In this document: positions 17,675 through 26,423 of the stretch, piece after piece
How the letters are laid out: each line of letters opens with the position of its first letter
How positions within the stretch are numbered: position 1 is the stretch's first letter
Source of the DNA: Tumebacillus sp. BK434
GTDB lineage: Bacteria > Bacillota > Bacilli > Tumebacillales > Tumebacillaceae
DNA length: 64,000 nucleotides
Assembly: GCF_004340785.1 (NCBI RefSeq)
Contig: NZ_SLXS01000002.1
Location: forward strand, 124,001 to 188,000
Direction of reading: 5' to 3'
Notes under the pieces: model-generated
Told to the model about the DNA's origin: nothing
What the model saw: only the letters and a program-made list of their open reading frames with translations
The model's database searches: none
Translations under genes and position numbers: made by a program

Positions 17675-17896
17675 TTAGTGGTTGGGGCCGTGGTCGGTCC
17701 ACCAGAGGTTGGTCACCGGCGGGTCGATTTCGACTTCGACGAGACCCGTTCCGATGGAACCTGTGCCATCTCCATCCGGTGATACGATGTTCGGACCGAA
17801 GTCGGTCCACCAAGCTTCTGCGTTGCCTTGCGGAGCTGCCAGTACCGTAACCATCGCTACGGTAGAGAGGAAGATGATGCCGATGAGTTTTTTCAT
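17675..17896 (-). CDS. Secreted peptide precursor with two WWTDxGPN repeats (candidate pheromone)
   Basis: 73 residues. Residues 1-28 form a classic Sec signal peptide (MKK, hydrophobic core, AEA cleavage site). The mature part begins at once with WWTDFGPN (29-36), runs through an acidic Gly/Pro linker, and ends with WWTDHGPNH (65-73). A duplicated 8-mer at both ends of a secreted precursor resembles Phr/PapR/NprX-type signalling peptides. GGGAGG lies 9 bp before the ATG, and there are two good promoters upstream. It follows a TPR regulator gene on the same strand. The pheromone role is inference; an antimicrobial or spore-associated peptide is possible. Confidence 0.75.
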   Translation of the reverse strand: MKKLIGIIFLSTVAMVTVLAAPQGNAEAWWTDFGPNIVSPDGDGTGSIGTGLVEVEIDPPVTNLWWTDHGPNH

Positions 17897-18014
17897 GAGT
17901 TTGTGCCTCCCGAGAAAGTAGAATCATCGTGCTGCGAACCCTAGTGTAATGTAGTGGTAGGACTTATGTTAGGTTTAAGGTTTGATAATGGTGTTGCTGT
18001 CTGCGCTATAAATT

Positions 18015-18091
18015 ATTATACAGAAGAAAGTTACAAATACAACCGTGTTTCGAAAAAAAGTGAGTATAAAATTATCTACAATTTGTAACAA
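18015..18091 (-). promoter_or_regulatory. Two promoters for the peptide gene
   Basis: Minus strand. Distal: TTGTTA (18091-18086), 17 bp, TATACT (18068-18063). Proximal: TTGTAT (18042-18037), 16 bp, TATAAT (18020-18015). The region is AT-rich compared with its surroundings. The peptide mRNA would carry a leader of over 100 nt. Confidence 0.6.
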
Positions 18092-18119
18092 GATGCTACA
18101 CGATCTGTTATGGATCGAC

Positions 18120-18148
18120 AAAAAAGGCCCGTCCAAGGCGGACAGGCC
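18120..18148 (-). terminator. Terminator of the TPR regulator gene
   Basis: Minus strand: GGCCTGTCC (18148-18140) pairs with GGACGGGCC (18134-18126) and is followed by six T. It separates the regulator transcript from the peptide gene. Confidence 0.85.
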
Positions 18149-18179
18149 GTGATGTTTCAAGGGTTGCACAGAGCTTTGG

Positions 18180-19469
18180 TTAGACCATGATCCCGATCTT
18201 GCGCAACGTTTCATCGAGGATGACATGCATCCGGCGCAAGGTGTCGGTCGCTTTGATATAGTCGCTTTGCTTTTCATACAGGTCGGCCAGCTCCTGATAG
18301 ACGAAGCGCAGTTCGCGCAGGTGCTCCTGCTCGCTGAGCGTGCCGATCGTGCGCTCGTACCAGTCGACCGCAGCCGCCACATCGCCTTGCTCGCGCTTGA
18401 CGATCGCCAAGGCGTGGTAGACGGCGGAGAGATTCTGGGCGTGGTCCGGGAGCAGAAACAGAGATTCCTGGCAGAACGCCTCCGCCTGTTGCAGCTTGCC
18501 GGCCTGCACGTAGAGCTTGGCGATCTCGCCGTGAATTTTCGCGTCATCGCTTGGAATCTCCAGCTTGCGGTATTCGGCGAGACATTCGTGCAGCAGGTCG
18601 ATCGCCTGCTCGATCCGGCCCTGCTCCGCTTCGACCAAGGCAAAATTAGCTTTGACGTCGATCGCCTGCTTGCTGTTCTGCAAGCTCTCATAGATCGTCA
18701 GCGCATCGTGGCAATAATCGATGGCGCGCGTGAAGTCGCGCAATTTCTTATAGGATACCCCGAGCCCGAGATAGACATCGGCCAACTGGCGCAGGTTGGT
18801 CGTGCCGCGCAGCAGGTTGTACGCTTCCCGGTAGAAGCGGATGCCGTCTTCGAACTCGCCGAGCTGATAATGCGCATGAGCCAGATTGGTGACGATGCGG
18901 GCGCGCGTATAAGGATCGATCTCTTTCAGCCGGGAGAACGTCTCATACGCTTTGCGCCAGTGATAGAGCGCCAGCGGGAAGTTCTCCTGCGCATAGCGCG
19001 CTTCGCCGAGCTTGTTCAAACAGAGCAGGGCGGTATGGTCATCATTTTTGCGAATCACCGTGTCATAGACCTGCTCGAACAGCTCGACCGCTTTTTCCGT
19101 CTCGCCGCAGATCAGAAACGCTTCTGCCAGATCAAATTGCACTTCGTGCACCGGGAGATGCGGCGCCGGGTTGCCGATCAGCTCGCGAAACAGGGGAATC
19201 GCCTGTTCAAAATTGCTGGCGGCCAGATACGCCTTGGCCAGCTTATAGGTGCTGGTCTGCTCCATCTGTGTCTGCATATCGGCAATAAAATATTCGATCG
19301 GCGTCTCCAGACGCTCGGCGATTTGCTCCAGCACTTTGTGGGAAGGATATGCTTTGTCCGACTCGATCTGCGAGATCATCGAGATCGTGACGATCCCGGA
19401 GCCCAGCTCTTGCTGGGTCAGTCCTTTTTGCACCCGCAGCTCGCGTATCTTTTGTCCTAAAGAGATCAA
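18180..19469 (-). CDS. HTH-TPR transcriptional regulator (RRNPP-like)
   Basis: 429 residues from TTG 19469, with AGGAGGG 6 bp upstream. Residues 1-60 are an XRE-type helix-turn-helix (LGQKIRELRVQKGLTQQELGSG...ISQIES). The rest is about nine tetratricopeptide-like helical repeats, such as AYLAASNFEQAIPLF, ADVYLGLGVSYKKLRDFTRAIDY and AKLYVQAGKLQQAEAF. This is the architecture of NprR, PlcR and PrgX-type regulators, whose TPR domain binds an imported peptide. The gene just downstream encodes an exported repeat peptide, the expected partner. A -10-like TATAAT is at 19520-19515. The DNA targets are unknown. Confidence 0.88.
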   Translation of the reverse strand: MISLGQKIRELRVQKGLTQQELGSGIVTISMISQIESDKAYPSHKVLEQIAERLETPIEYFIADMQTQMEQTSTYKLAKAYLAASNFEQAIPLFRELIGNPAPHLPVHEVQFDLAEAFLICGETEKAVELFEQVYDTVIRKNDDHTALLCLNKLGEARYAQENFPLALYHWRKAYETFSRLKEIDPYTRARIVTNLAHAHYQLGEFEDGIRFYREAYNLLRGTTNLRQLADVYLGLGVSYKKLRDFTRAIDYCHDALTIYESLQNSKQAIDVKANFALVEAEQGRIEQAIDLLHECLAEYRKLEIPSDDAKIHGEIAKLYVQAGKLQQAEAFCQESLFLLPDHAQNLSAVYHALAIVKREQGDVAAAVDWYERTIGTLSEQEHLRELRFVYQELADLYEKQSDYIKATDTLRRMHVILDETLRKIGIMV

Positions 19470-19643
19470 ATTAAACCCTCCTGAATGGTTAATTTTAGTT
19501 ATGATTGATCGCGTATTATAGTTAAGTGTTTGATTATTACCTGATTCCACATATTTAAGGTACACCCTCGTTTGAAGTTTGTAAAGCCTTCTTACATTAC
19601 TAATGTGAAAAATCAGGGAATTTTTCCCTTGCCCTTGAAAATC

Positions 19644-19673
19644 TTGCGGCTGAAAACGAGTGTATGGTATACT
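19644..19673 (+). promoter_or_regulatory. Promoter and leader hairpin of rpmE
   Basis: TTGCGG (19644-19649), 18 bp, TATACT (19668-19673) preceded by TGG (extended -10). In the leader, GGTCAT (19698-19703) and ATGACC (19714-19719) form a small hairpin 3 bp before the ribosome site. Confidence 0.6.
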
Positions 19674-19737
19674 AGCTACCAGTGTGTATGAACAAAGGGT
19701 CATGGCAAAATCTATGACCAGGAAAGAGGTGACTAGA

Positions 19738-19935
19738 ATGAAAGCTGATATCCATCCGAAGTACTTCGTTACTACTGCTTCCTGCGCTTGCGGCAACAAG
19801 TTCGAAATGGGTTCCACTAAGGAAAACCTCAAGGTCGACGTTTGCTCGCAGTGCCACCCGTTCTATACTGGTAAGCAAAAGTTTGTAGATGCAGGCGGTC
19901 GCGTCGACAAGTTCAAGAAGAAATACAACCTGTAG
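19738..19935 (+). CDS. rpmE: 50S ribosomal protein L31 (zinc form)
   Basis: 65 residues, [11 protein letters not shown]..., starting at ATG 19738 with AAAGAGGT upstream. Cysteines in [10 protein letters not shown] and [12 protein letters not shown] form the zinc site of the Cys-type (C+) L31, which doubles as a zinc store. The zinc-free paralogue is not in this window. It sits between rho and tdk exactly as in B. subtilis. The protein ends in a basic KFKKKYNL tail. Confidence 0.97.
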   Translation: MKADIHPKYFVTTASCACGNKFEMGSTKENLKVDVCSQCHPFYTGKQKFVDAGGRVDKFKKKYNL

Positions 19936-19956
19936 TCCGCGATCTATACAGTATAG

Positions 19957-19986
19957 AAAAAACAGGGCGCAATGCCCTGTTTTTTT
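19957..19986 (+). terminator. Intrinsic terminator after rpmE
   Basis: AAAAAACAGGGC (19957-19968) pairs with GCCCTGTTTTTT (19974-19985). Confidence 0.92.
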
Positions 19987-20004
19987 ATTAGGGAGAGATC
20001 AGGC

Positions 20005-20616
20005 TTGTACTTTACGAAACAGCCGGGCTGGATCGAAGTGATTTGCGGAAGCATGTTCTCCGGCAAGAGCGAAGAGTTGATCAGACGTATTAAACGGGCA
20101 AAGATCGCCCGCCAGCAGGTGCAAGTGTTCAAACCGGCGATCGATGACCGCTACCATGCGACGGCGGTCGCCTCGCACGGCGGCGACAAGGTCGATGCGG
20201 TCGCGATCACCGATGTGGCCGACATTCGCGCCCATCTCGACGCAGCGACCACGGTGGTGGCGATCGACGAAGTGCAGTTTCTGGACGCCGATGTGGTGCC
20301 GTTCTGCCAGGAGCTGGCGGAGCGGGGCATCCGCGTCATCGTCGCGGGGCTGGACACCGACTTTCGCGGCGAGCCGTTCGGGCCGACCCCGATGCTCTTG
20401 GCGACGGCCGAATACGTCACCAAGCTGCAGGCGATCTGCACGGTCTGCGCAGATCCGGCGACTCGCAACCAGCGCCTGATCGACGGCAAGCCTGCCGGGT
20501 ACGACGATCCGGTGATTCTGGTCGGCGCTTCCGAGTCGTATGAAGCGCGCTGCCGCCACTGTCACGAAGTTCCGCTCGGCACATCCGTATCGCTTCCGGC
20601 TATTTCCAATACGTGA
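20005..20616 (+). CDS. tdk: Thymidine kinase
   Basis: Phosphorylates thymidine to dTMP in salvage. TTG 20005 (GGGAGA 8 bp upstream) gives [25 protein letters not shown], matching the family start. 203 residues. P-loop GSMFSGKS, the [11 protein letters not shown] Walker B-like segment, and the zinc ribbon pairs CTVC and CRHC are visible. [27 protein letters not shown] is the lasso/substrate loop. Start and ribosome site lie 19 bp beyond the rpmE terminator T-run, so some readthrough may feed it. Confidence 0.95.
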   Translation: MYFTKQPGWIEVICGSMFSGKSEELIRRIKRAKIARQQVQVFKPAIDDRYHATAVASHGGDKVDAVAITDVADIRAHLDAATTVVAIDEVQFLDADVVPFCQELAERGIRVIVAGLDTDFRGEPFGPTPMLLATAEYVTKLQAICTVCADPATRNQRLIDGKPAGYDDPVILVGASESYEARCRHCHEVPLGTSVSLPAISNT

Positions 20617-20639
20617 TCTTTTGCATGAGATGCAAAGCG

Positions 20640-20678
20640 GCAAGCGGCTCTTCCGACGGGAAGGGCCGCTTGCTTTTC
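20640..20678 (+). terminator. Intrinsic terminator after tdk
   Basis: GCAAGCGGC (20640-20648) pairs with GCCGCTTGC (20665-20673), with an inner TTCC/GGAA pair and a TTTT tail. Confidence 0.85.
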
Positions 20679-20744
20679 GTTTCCAGTGTCAGCGCCCCTC
20701 CTCGCGGGCAAGATAAGCACAACACCGAGGAGGAGGTGACCTTG

Positions 20745-21404
20745 ATGCAGAAACGTTTCAAATGGATCACAGGCCTCACAGCCGCGATCTTGACCATGAC
20801 GCTGGCAGCAGGGTGTACGCCGACCAACGACCTGGCGCGCAACCAGCAGCGCTATGGCGTCAACACGAACAATGTGGCGCCGGGGCAGGAAAAGGTCGAC
20901 GTGCCGCGCTTCGACAACAAAAACATCGACGTGGACGGCGACGGGGACAAAGAGCATCTCTCCGGTGCCAACGATGTGAACAATCCGTCGGTCGACCTGC
21001 GCTCGTTTACCTATCCGGGCACGACCAACGCGGCGCAGGGCATCTATCCGACCTCGACGGCCGACCGCATTCAGGACTTGGCGTCTTCCGTAGACGGAGT
21101 GGCCAACTCCCGCGCGGTCGTCGTCGGCCGCACCGTGGTCTTGGGGCTGAACCTGGAGCGCACCGTGCGCCCGGCGCAAAAGGCGGACATCGTCAACTTC
21201 GTCCGGCAGCGCATTCTGGTGCAGGCGCCGGTGTTTGAGCGCGTGCACATCACCACCGACCGCGCCCAGACCCGCCAGATCCAACGCCTCGCCGATGAGA
21301 TGCGCAAAGGGCACTCCTTGTCTGTGTACAACGATGAATTTATGGACCTGACCAAAAAAGTGCCGGCGGTCGGTCCGAACCTGATGCCGGCGACGAACCG
21401 GTAA
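20745..21404 (+). CDS. YhcN/YlaJ-family sporulation lipoprotein
   Basis: 219 residues from ATG 20745, with GGAGGAGGTGA upstream. A lipoprotein signal peptide with lipobox LAAGC is at about residues 19-23. A low-complexity linker rich in Asn and Asp follows (NTNNVAPGQ, KNIDVDGDGDKE). The C-terminal domain (from about residue 105: TADRIQDLASSVDGVANSRAVVVGRTVVLGLNL) is the BON-like domain of the YhcN/YlaJ spore lipoproteins. It is probably anchored in the inner spore membrane. It faces the gerABC operon across a shared terminator, consistent with a germination or spore-membrane role. Confidence 0.85.
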   Translation: MQKRFKWITGLTAAILTMTLAAGCTPTNDLARNQQRYGVNTNNVAPGQEKVDVPRFDNKNIDVDGDGDKEHLSGANDVNNPSVDLRSFTYPGTTNAAQGIYPTSTADRIQDLASSVDGVANSRAVVVGRTVVLGLNLERTVRPAQKADIVNFVRQRILVQAPVFERVHITTDRAQTRQIQRLADEMRKGHSLSVYNDEFMDLTKKVPAVGPNLMPATNR

Positions 21405-21444
21405 ACCTGTAATCCTGTAATCCTGCGATCTTATCCGATGCTGC

Positions 21445-21480
21445 AAGCGGAGTCCGGCCGAGCTGCCGGCTCCGCTTTTT
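21445..21480. terminator. Bidirectional terminator, spore lipoprotein / gerC
   Basis: AAGCGGAG-T-CCGGC pairs with GCCGGCTCCGCTT, followed by T on plus. The other end lies on the gerC stop on minus. Confidence 0.85.
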
Positions 21481-22591
21481 ATTTGATGATCCCGGTGCGG
21501 ATGATGTTCAGCTTGAAGTTGACTCGGACGTCCGCTTTGCTATAGCTTTCGCGCCAGATCTTGCGGCTCCATTTCGGATACAGCGCATTGGCGCGGATGT
21601 GTTCACCGATGCCGATCGGGTCGCTATGGTATTTGTTTTGCAGATCATCCAGCAAATTTTTCATGCGCACGGTCAGCCCCCGTTCGATCGCCCGCTCCAC
21701 TTTTTTCAACTGGGCCGGTTCGGAGAGCGGCTTGGGGCCGGTGTATTCGACGACCTGCCCGGCGACCTCGACCTCGAACACCACCACGGGGTTGCCGTCT
21801 TTCATCGAGACTTTGTAGCGGTGATCGGCGCGGACGAACGTCAGCATGATCTGCTCCGTGACCTTGTTGTTCTTGCCGGTGCGCAGCGCCTGTTTGATAT
21901 CCCCTCCTTCGCCCGAACCGCGCAGCAGCAAAAGCATTTTGGTCTCCTCCGGCGACAGCGAGCCGACAAATTTGTCATCGCGAAACAGCGCGGTGCCGGC
22001 CGCCGACACGTTGCCGCCCAGCTTCTTCACATAAGGAACGATCGGGTCGGCGCCGTAACTGTGATACTGACGTATAAAATCGTGCAGCGTCGTGCGGGGA
22101 ACGGTGTAGTTTTTCGCTTCCTTACGCAGCAGTTCAAAGATGTATTTGCCGATCTGCGGGCGGTCTCGATAACTGCCATTGATGAGCTCCTGCGTTGTGC
22201 CGTCGGAGATGCAGAGGATCAGCGAAGAGGTGATGTTCACGTCGCGCTGCAGCGTGTCGAGCACCCGCAAGACGCCTTGCCGGGCCAGCGTTTCCGAAAA
22301 GATCGCCGTGCGCAGCTGGCCGGAGACCACTTGGCGGTCGGTCGACATCGAGATGTTGCTGCGCGCCTCTTTGGACAGGTCGCCTTTCGAAGTGATGATC
22401 TGCACTTTCTCTGTGGCCTCCTCGGAGACTTCCGGCATGGCGACGGTCATCTTGAGCATGCCGCTTTTGTCGACGTCATAGCCGACGACGAGGATCAGTC
22501 CGAGGTCTTCCAGCACGTTCTGCCGCGCGCAGCCGGTGACCAGCACGGCGGCGGCGAGCAGGGCGAGCAGCAGTTGCCGTGAGCGCTTCAT
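21479..22591 (-). CDS. gerC: Spore germination receptor subunit GerC (lipoprotein)
   Basis: C subunit of a GerA-type nutrient germinant receptor. 370 residues. Lipoprotein signal MKRSRQLLLALLAAAVLVTGC, then DLGLILVVGYDVDKSG, SNISMSTDRQVVSGQLRTAIFSE and the family's central domains. Its C-terminal block is rich in charged residues (KNLLDDLQNKYHSDPIGIGEHIRANALYPKW). The ATG overlaps the gerB TGA (ATGA), and AGGAGGTG precedes it. It is expected to be expressed in the forespore under sigma-G. Which of the GerA/GerB/GerK-type receptors it matches cannot be told by eye. Confidence 0.9.
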   Translation of the reverse strand: MKRSRQLLLALLAAAVLVTGCARQNVLEDLGLILVVGYDVDKSGMLKMTVAMPEVSEEATEKVQIITSKGDLSKEARSNISMSTDRQVVSGQLRTAIFSETLARQGVLRVLDTLQRDVNITSSLILCISDGTTQELINGSYRDRPQIGKYIFELLRKEAKNYTVPRTTLHDFIRQYHSYGADPIVPYVKKLGGNVSAAGTALFRDDKFVGSLSPEETKMLLLLRGSGEGGDIKQALRTGKNNKVTEQIMLTFVRADHRYKVSMKDGNPVVVFEVEVAGQVVEYTGPKPLSEPAQLKKVERAIERGLTVRMKNLLDDLQNKYHSDPIGIGEHIRANALYPKWSRKIWRESYSKADVRVNFKLNIIRTGIIK

Positions 22592-23757
22592 GAAGCCTGC
22601 ACCTCCTGCTTCGGCGTATCGGAGGGCGGCTGCTCGTCCGCCTTCTTGTGGAAGATCAGGGCGATGAGCAGCAAGAGCGGAGGCAGCCCGACCGACACCA
22701 GAGCGCCGATCATCCCGGCCAGCTCCTGCATCGTCGTCAAATCCATCAAGTTTCTCGGGTAGATGCCGATCCCATAAACAATCGGAGCCAAGACCAGCAC
22801 GCAGGTGGTCGGTCTCCATTTGTTAAAGTGGGCCAGATAGCGACTGGCCGCCCAGATGTAGGAGGCGGCCGTGTTGACGATCAGAAAAGACCAGGTGACG
22901 ATCCCGATGTGCTCGATGCGCTCGATGATCGGCAGCATGACGATCTTGAACAGGTGCAGAGTCGGCGAAAGCATCGATTTGATCTGCTCCTGTGAATAAA
23001 AGCCGATCGCGATCAGCACGACGATCAGGTATATGGCTGTGGTCATCCAGGTGCCGATCGAAGAAGCGAGCAGCGCCTTTTTTTTGTATTGCAAAAAGGG
23101 GTAGATCACCAGCAGCAGCTCGAAGCCGACCGCGGAGATGCCAACTTCCCAAGTCGCTTGGAGCAGCGAGATCAGCTTCACATGGAACAGGGGCCGGTAA
23201 TAGTCGGTCTGGAGGTCTTGGATCGGCACGACCAGCAGCGCCATCATCCAGATCGTCCCGAAAAAAGTGACGACCGCAAACTGACCGAGCACCCGCGCGC
23301 CGCCCAGCGCGCAGTAGACGGTCGGCATGATCAGCAGAATGTAGAACATCAAGGTCGAGGTGGTCGGAAACAGCCACTGCTGCACCACTTCGATGTAGCT
23401 GCGCGTGACGACAGCCGCCACAAATACGAAGTACAGGGCAAACACAGCGCCGAGCGTGCTGCCGAGCCATCGGCCAAACAGCTTGTTCATGATCTGATAG
23501 ACATCGAGGTTGCCAAAGCGGTGCAGGAGCTTGACGATGAAGATCACCGCCACCTGTATGATCATGCCGGCGATCAAAATGGCGATCCACCCGCTGTGAC
23601 CCGCTTTTTCGGAGACCAGCCGGGGCAGGTTGAACAGTCCGGCGCCGACCTGACAGGTCTGCACAAACAGAATCGTTTGCGAAAAGTCCAGCGAGCGCAG
23701 GGAGAAGAAAGTGTGATTCTTCTGCTGATTCAGTTGCTTCCGCTGCTTCTGCTTCAA
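22588..23757 (-). CDS. gerB: Spore germination receptor subunit GerB (permease-like)
   Basis: 389 residues, about ten transmembrane helices, of the APC/spore germination permease family (GerAB-like). The first helix holds QTCQVGAGLFNLPRLV and the membrane topology runs to RNLMDLTTMQELAG near the end. It is thought to bind the germinant amino acid or sugar. Start TTG 23757 overlaps the gerA TGA, with AAGGGGGGG before it, so it is coupled to gerA. The last 20 residues are a soluble Gln/Pro/Lys-rich tail. Confidence 0.9.
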   Translation of the reverse strand: MKQKQRKQLNQQKNHTFFSLRSLDFSQTILFVQTCQVGAGLFNLPRLVSEKAGHSGWIAILIAGMIIQVAVIFIVKLLHRFGNLDVYQIMNKLFGRWLGSTLGAVFALYFVFVAAVVTRSYIEVVQQWLFPTTSTLMFYILLIMPTVYCALGGARVLGQFAVVTFFGTIWMMALLVVPIQDLQTDYYRPLFHVKLISLLQATWEVGISAVGFELLLVIYPFLQYKKKALLASSIGTWMTTAIYLIVVLIAIGFYSQEQIKSMLSPTLHLFKIVMLPIIERIEHIGIVTWSFLIVNTAASYIWAASRYLAHFNKWRPTTCVLVLAPIVYGIGIYPRNLMDLTTMQELAGMIGALVSVGLPPLLLLIALIFHKKADEQPPSDTPKQEVQAS

Positions 23758-25358
23758 GGCTGTTCCCCCCCTTCGTTGCTGTCGACTGCCGCTTCGGTCG
23801 GCGTGGCGCGCTGTGATGTTTCTTGCTTAAACGGCTGGCGCTGCGTTTCGCGCGGCCGGGTGTTCGTCGGCCGAAACTTCATAAACGGCAGCGGGGCGCG
23901 GATAAAGGTGTCCTTCCAGTCGCTGATCCGCATCGGCGCAAACGGCGACAGATACGGCGCGCCAAGCGATGTCAGATGCAGGAAGTGGATCATGATCAGC
24001 AACAGCCCGATAAACAGGCCGTACAGCCCCCAGAATCCGGCGAACATGATCAGGAAAAAGCGCAGGGCGCGCAGGGCGCCGGACATGATGTACGATGGCG
24101 TGATAAACGAGGCGATCGTCGACAGCGCGACCGAGATGATCAGGATGTTAGACGCAAAGCCGGCCGAAACGGCCGCTTGGCCCAAGACGATACCGCCAAC
24201 GATACCGATCGTCTGCCCGACCTTGGTCGGCAGGCGCGCGCCCGCCTCGCGCAAAAGTTCGATCGTGACTTCCATCAGCAAGGTCTCATAGAGCGGCGGA
24301 AACGGCACGCGCGCCCGCGACTCGGTCAAGGATACGAGCATGTCGCTTGGAATCATCTGATAGTGATAGGTGACGACGGCGACATACAAGGCGGACAGCG
24401 AGATCGAGATCACGACGCCGACGATGCGCAAGGTGCGGATCACCGAGGCGGACACCCAGCGGTTGGAGTAGTCTTCGCCGGTTTGGAAAAACTCGATAAA
24501 TGATGCGGGCCCGGACAGCACGAACGGCGAGCCGTCGATGAGGATCGCCACTTTTCCCTCCAGAAGGTGCGAGCTGATCCGCTCCGGCCGCTCCGTCATG
24601 TGAAACTGCGGAAACGGCGAATAGGGATTGTCATCGATCAATTGCACGAGATCGCCCGCGTCGGAGATGCCGTCGATCTCGACCGCCTGCAGGCGCTCCT
24701 CGACCGAGTCGATGTATTCCTGCTGGGCGATGCTGTTGATGTAGACGATCGCCGCCGTCGACTTGGTGAATTTGCCGACGGTGACGAATTTGACTTTCAG
24801 ATCGGGCGTGCGGATGCGGCGGCGCAGGATCGACAGCGAGATCTGGAGGGATTCGTTAAACGATTCCTGAGGACCTAAGATGACGCTTTCCGTCTCCGAG
24901 CGGTCGATGTTGCGCACGGGCGGCTGGTAGGTGTTGACCGCATATGCGGAGCTCGTTTTTTTGATGAAAAAGACGGTCCAGCCGAATAAGATGTATTTGG
25001 TGGCATCCTCGAGATGCTCAAGGATTTTGATGTCCATCGCGCCGGAGACTTGATCGGCGCTCAGATCGGGCTGCTTTTGGGTGAGAGCGGCGATGGACCC
25101 GTAGGCCGCTTCGACCATGTCCAGTGTGATCAGGGGTTCGATATAGACGACAAACACTTCCGAATCGGTGATCATCCCCGGCGGCAGGTCGCGCATTTTG
25201 ACGTCGATCGCCTCTTGGAAGATCTCCCTGATCTGCTTGACGTTCTCCGCGTAGGAGCCGAGCTTGCCTTGGGGCAGATTGTTCGATTGCGGAGCAGAAT
25301 CATCGTATGAAGGCTTGCGGTGCGCTTTCTTGAGCAGTTGGCGAAACAGTTTCATCAT
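23754..25358 (-). CDS. gerA: Spore germination receptor subunit GerA
   Basis: 534 residues from ATG 25358, with GGAGGG 7 bp upstream. An N-terminal soluble domain (about 1-290) ends in EGKVAILIDGSPFVLSGPA, followed by a membrane domain. PFPPLYETLLMEVTIELLREAGARLPTKVGQTIGIVGGIVLGQAAV is conserved here (residues about 375-420), followed by four to five membrane helices and a long hydrophilic C-terminal tail. It is the first gene of gerA-gerB-gerC. I could not place a confident sigma-G promoter between 25359 and 25508. Confidence 0.92.
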   Translation of the reverse strand: MMKLFRQLLKKAHRKPSYDDSAPQSNNLPQGKLGSYAENVKQIREIFQEAIDVKMRDLPPGMITDSEVFVVYIEPLITLDMVEAAYGSIAALTQKQPDLSADQVSGAMDIKILEHLEDATKYILFGWTVFFIKKTSSAYAVNTYQPPVRNIDRSETESVILGPQESFNESLQISLSILRRRIRTPDLKVKFVTVGKFTKSTAAIVYINSIAQQEYIDSVEERLQAVEIDGISDAGDLVQLIDDNPYSPFPQFHMTERPERISSHLLEGKVAILIDGSPFVLSGPASFIEFFQTGEDYSNRWVSASVIRTLRIVGVVISISLSALYVAVVTYHYQMIPSDMLVSLTESRARVPFPPLYETLLMEVTIELLREAGARLPTKVGQTIGIVGGIVLGQAAVSAGFASNILIISVALSTIASFITPSYIMSGALRALRFFLIMFAGFWGLYGLFIGLLLIMIHFLHLTSLGAPYLSPFAPMRISDWKDTFIRAPLPFMKFRPTNTRPRETQRQPFKQETSQRATPTEAAVDSNEGGEQP

Positions 25359-25437
25359 CGGGGTTCCCTCCTTCCAAAAAGGGAATTCTTCCCCATACCA
25401 TTTGCACATTTTGGTTCTTTTATGAGGAGTTCCCATT

Positions 25438-25466
25438 TTGACGGAACTAAAGTTCTCTATTATACT
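25438..25466 (+). promoter_or_regulatory. Sigma-A-type promoter upstream of the DUF1385 gene
   Basis: TTGACG (25438-25443), 17 bp, TATACT (25461-25466). It lies in the divergent region facing gerA. Confidence 0.65.
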
Positions 25467-25508
25467 TAGAATGTTATACGATACCCGAATTGCAGGGAGG
25501 CGGTCGGA

Positions 25509-26423
25509 ATGGAACCGCAATTGTACATCGGGGGTCAGGCGCTGCTCGAAGGCGTGCTGATGCGCGGCGGGGACAAAGTGGCGATCGCCGTGCGCAAGTC
25601 CGACCATACGATCCATGTGGAAGAGGAAACGCGCTCGCCTCTTACCAAGCGCTCCCGATTGCTGGCGCTGCCGGTCGTGCGCGGCACGGCGGTGCTGTAC
25701 GATTCCCTGCTGACAGGATACAAAGCGTTAAATCGATCGGCCGCTCTGTCCGGAGCGGAAGACGAGGATGAAGAGCTGTCGCAGTGGGAGGTCACCTTGT
25801 CGCTTCTGGTGTCCGTCCTGCTCGCTGTTGCACTGTTTTTGCTGTTGCCGCTGTACGGGGCGAAATGGCTGACCGGCGAAGGCGCCGGCGCTCTGTTTGC
25901 CGCGGTGGAAGGCGGACTGCGCCTTGGCGTGTTTTTCCTCTATGTCTGGCTGATCTCGCGGATGAGCGACATCCGGCGCGTGTTCATGTACCACGGTGCG
26001 GAACACAAGACGATCAACTGCTATGAGGCGGGCGAGGAATTGACGGTGGAGAATGTCCGCCGGCACACGCTGATCCACAAGCGCTGCGGCACGAGCTTTC
26101 TGCTGTTTGTGATGCTGATCTCGATCGTGCTGTTTTCGTTTCTGTCCGGCACCTGGCTCAGCCTGTGGGAGATGGCGCTGTTCCGCCTCCTGCTGCTGCC
26201 GGTCGTGGCCGGGCTGGCATACGAACTGATCCGTTATTCGGGCGGCACGACGAATAGATTTGTGACCTGGCTGGTATCGCCAGGCTTGCTCTTGCAAAAA
26301 GTAACGACCCGCGAACCGCATGACGAGATGATCGAAGTGGCGATCCTCTCGGTCAAATGCGTGATTCCGGCGTCAGATTCCAGTAGAGGTGAAAACGATG
26401 ATCGACCGCTTACAAGCGCTTGA
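25509..26423 (+). CDS. DUF1385 (YqhQ-like) membrane protein
   Basis: 304 residues with GGGAGG upstream. N-terminal [24 protein letters not shown] is the signature of DUF1385. About four to five transmembrane helices follow (from about residue 95), with [41 protein letters not shown] carrying conserved His, Glu, Asn and Cys residues (about 158-198) that suggest a metal or catalytic site. The C-terminal [13 protein letters not shown] is also conserved. Function is unknown, though the family commonly sits next to prfA in Firmicutes. It overlaps prfA by 26 bp, so the two are co-transcribed. Confidence 0.88.
   Translation: MEPQLYIGGQALLEGVLMRGGDKVAIAVRKSDHTIHVEEETRSPLTKRSRLLALPVVRGTAVLYDSLLTGYKALNRSAALSGAEDEDEELSQWEVTLSLLVSVLLAVALFLLLPLYGAKWLTGEGAGALFAAVEGGLRLGVFFLYVWLISRMSDIRRVFMYHGAEHKTINCYEAGEELTVENVRRHTLIHKRCGTSFLLFVMLISIVLFSFLSGTWLSLWEMALFRLLLLPVVAGLAYELIRYSGGTTNRFVTWLVSPGLLLQKVTTREPHDEMIEVAILSVKCVIPASDSSRGENDDRPLTSA

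Noticed and set aside
25359-25508. Sigma-G promoter for gerABC
   Set aside because: CATTCTA on the minus strand resembles a -10 element, but I found no -35 at correct spacing.
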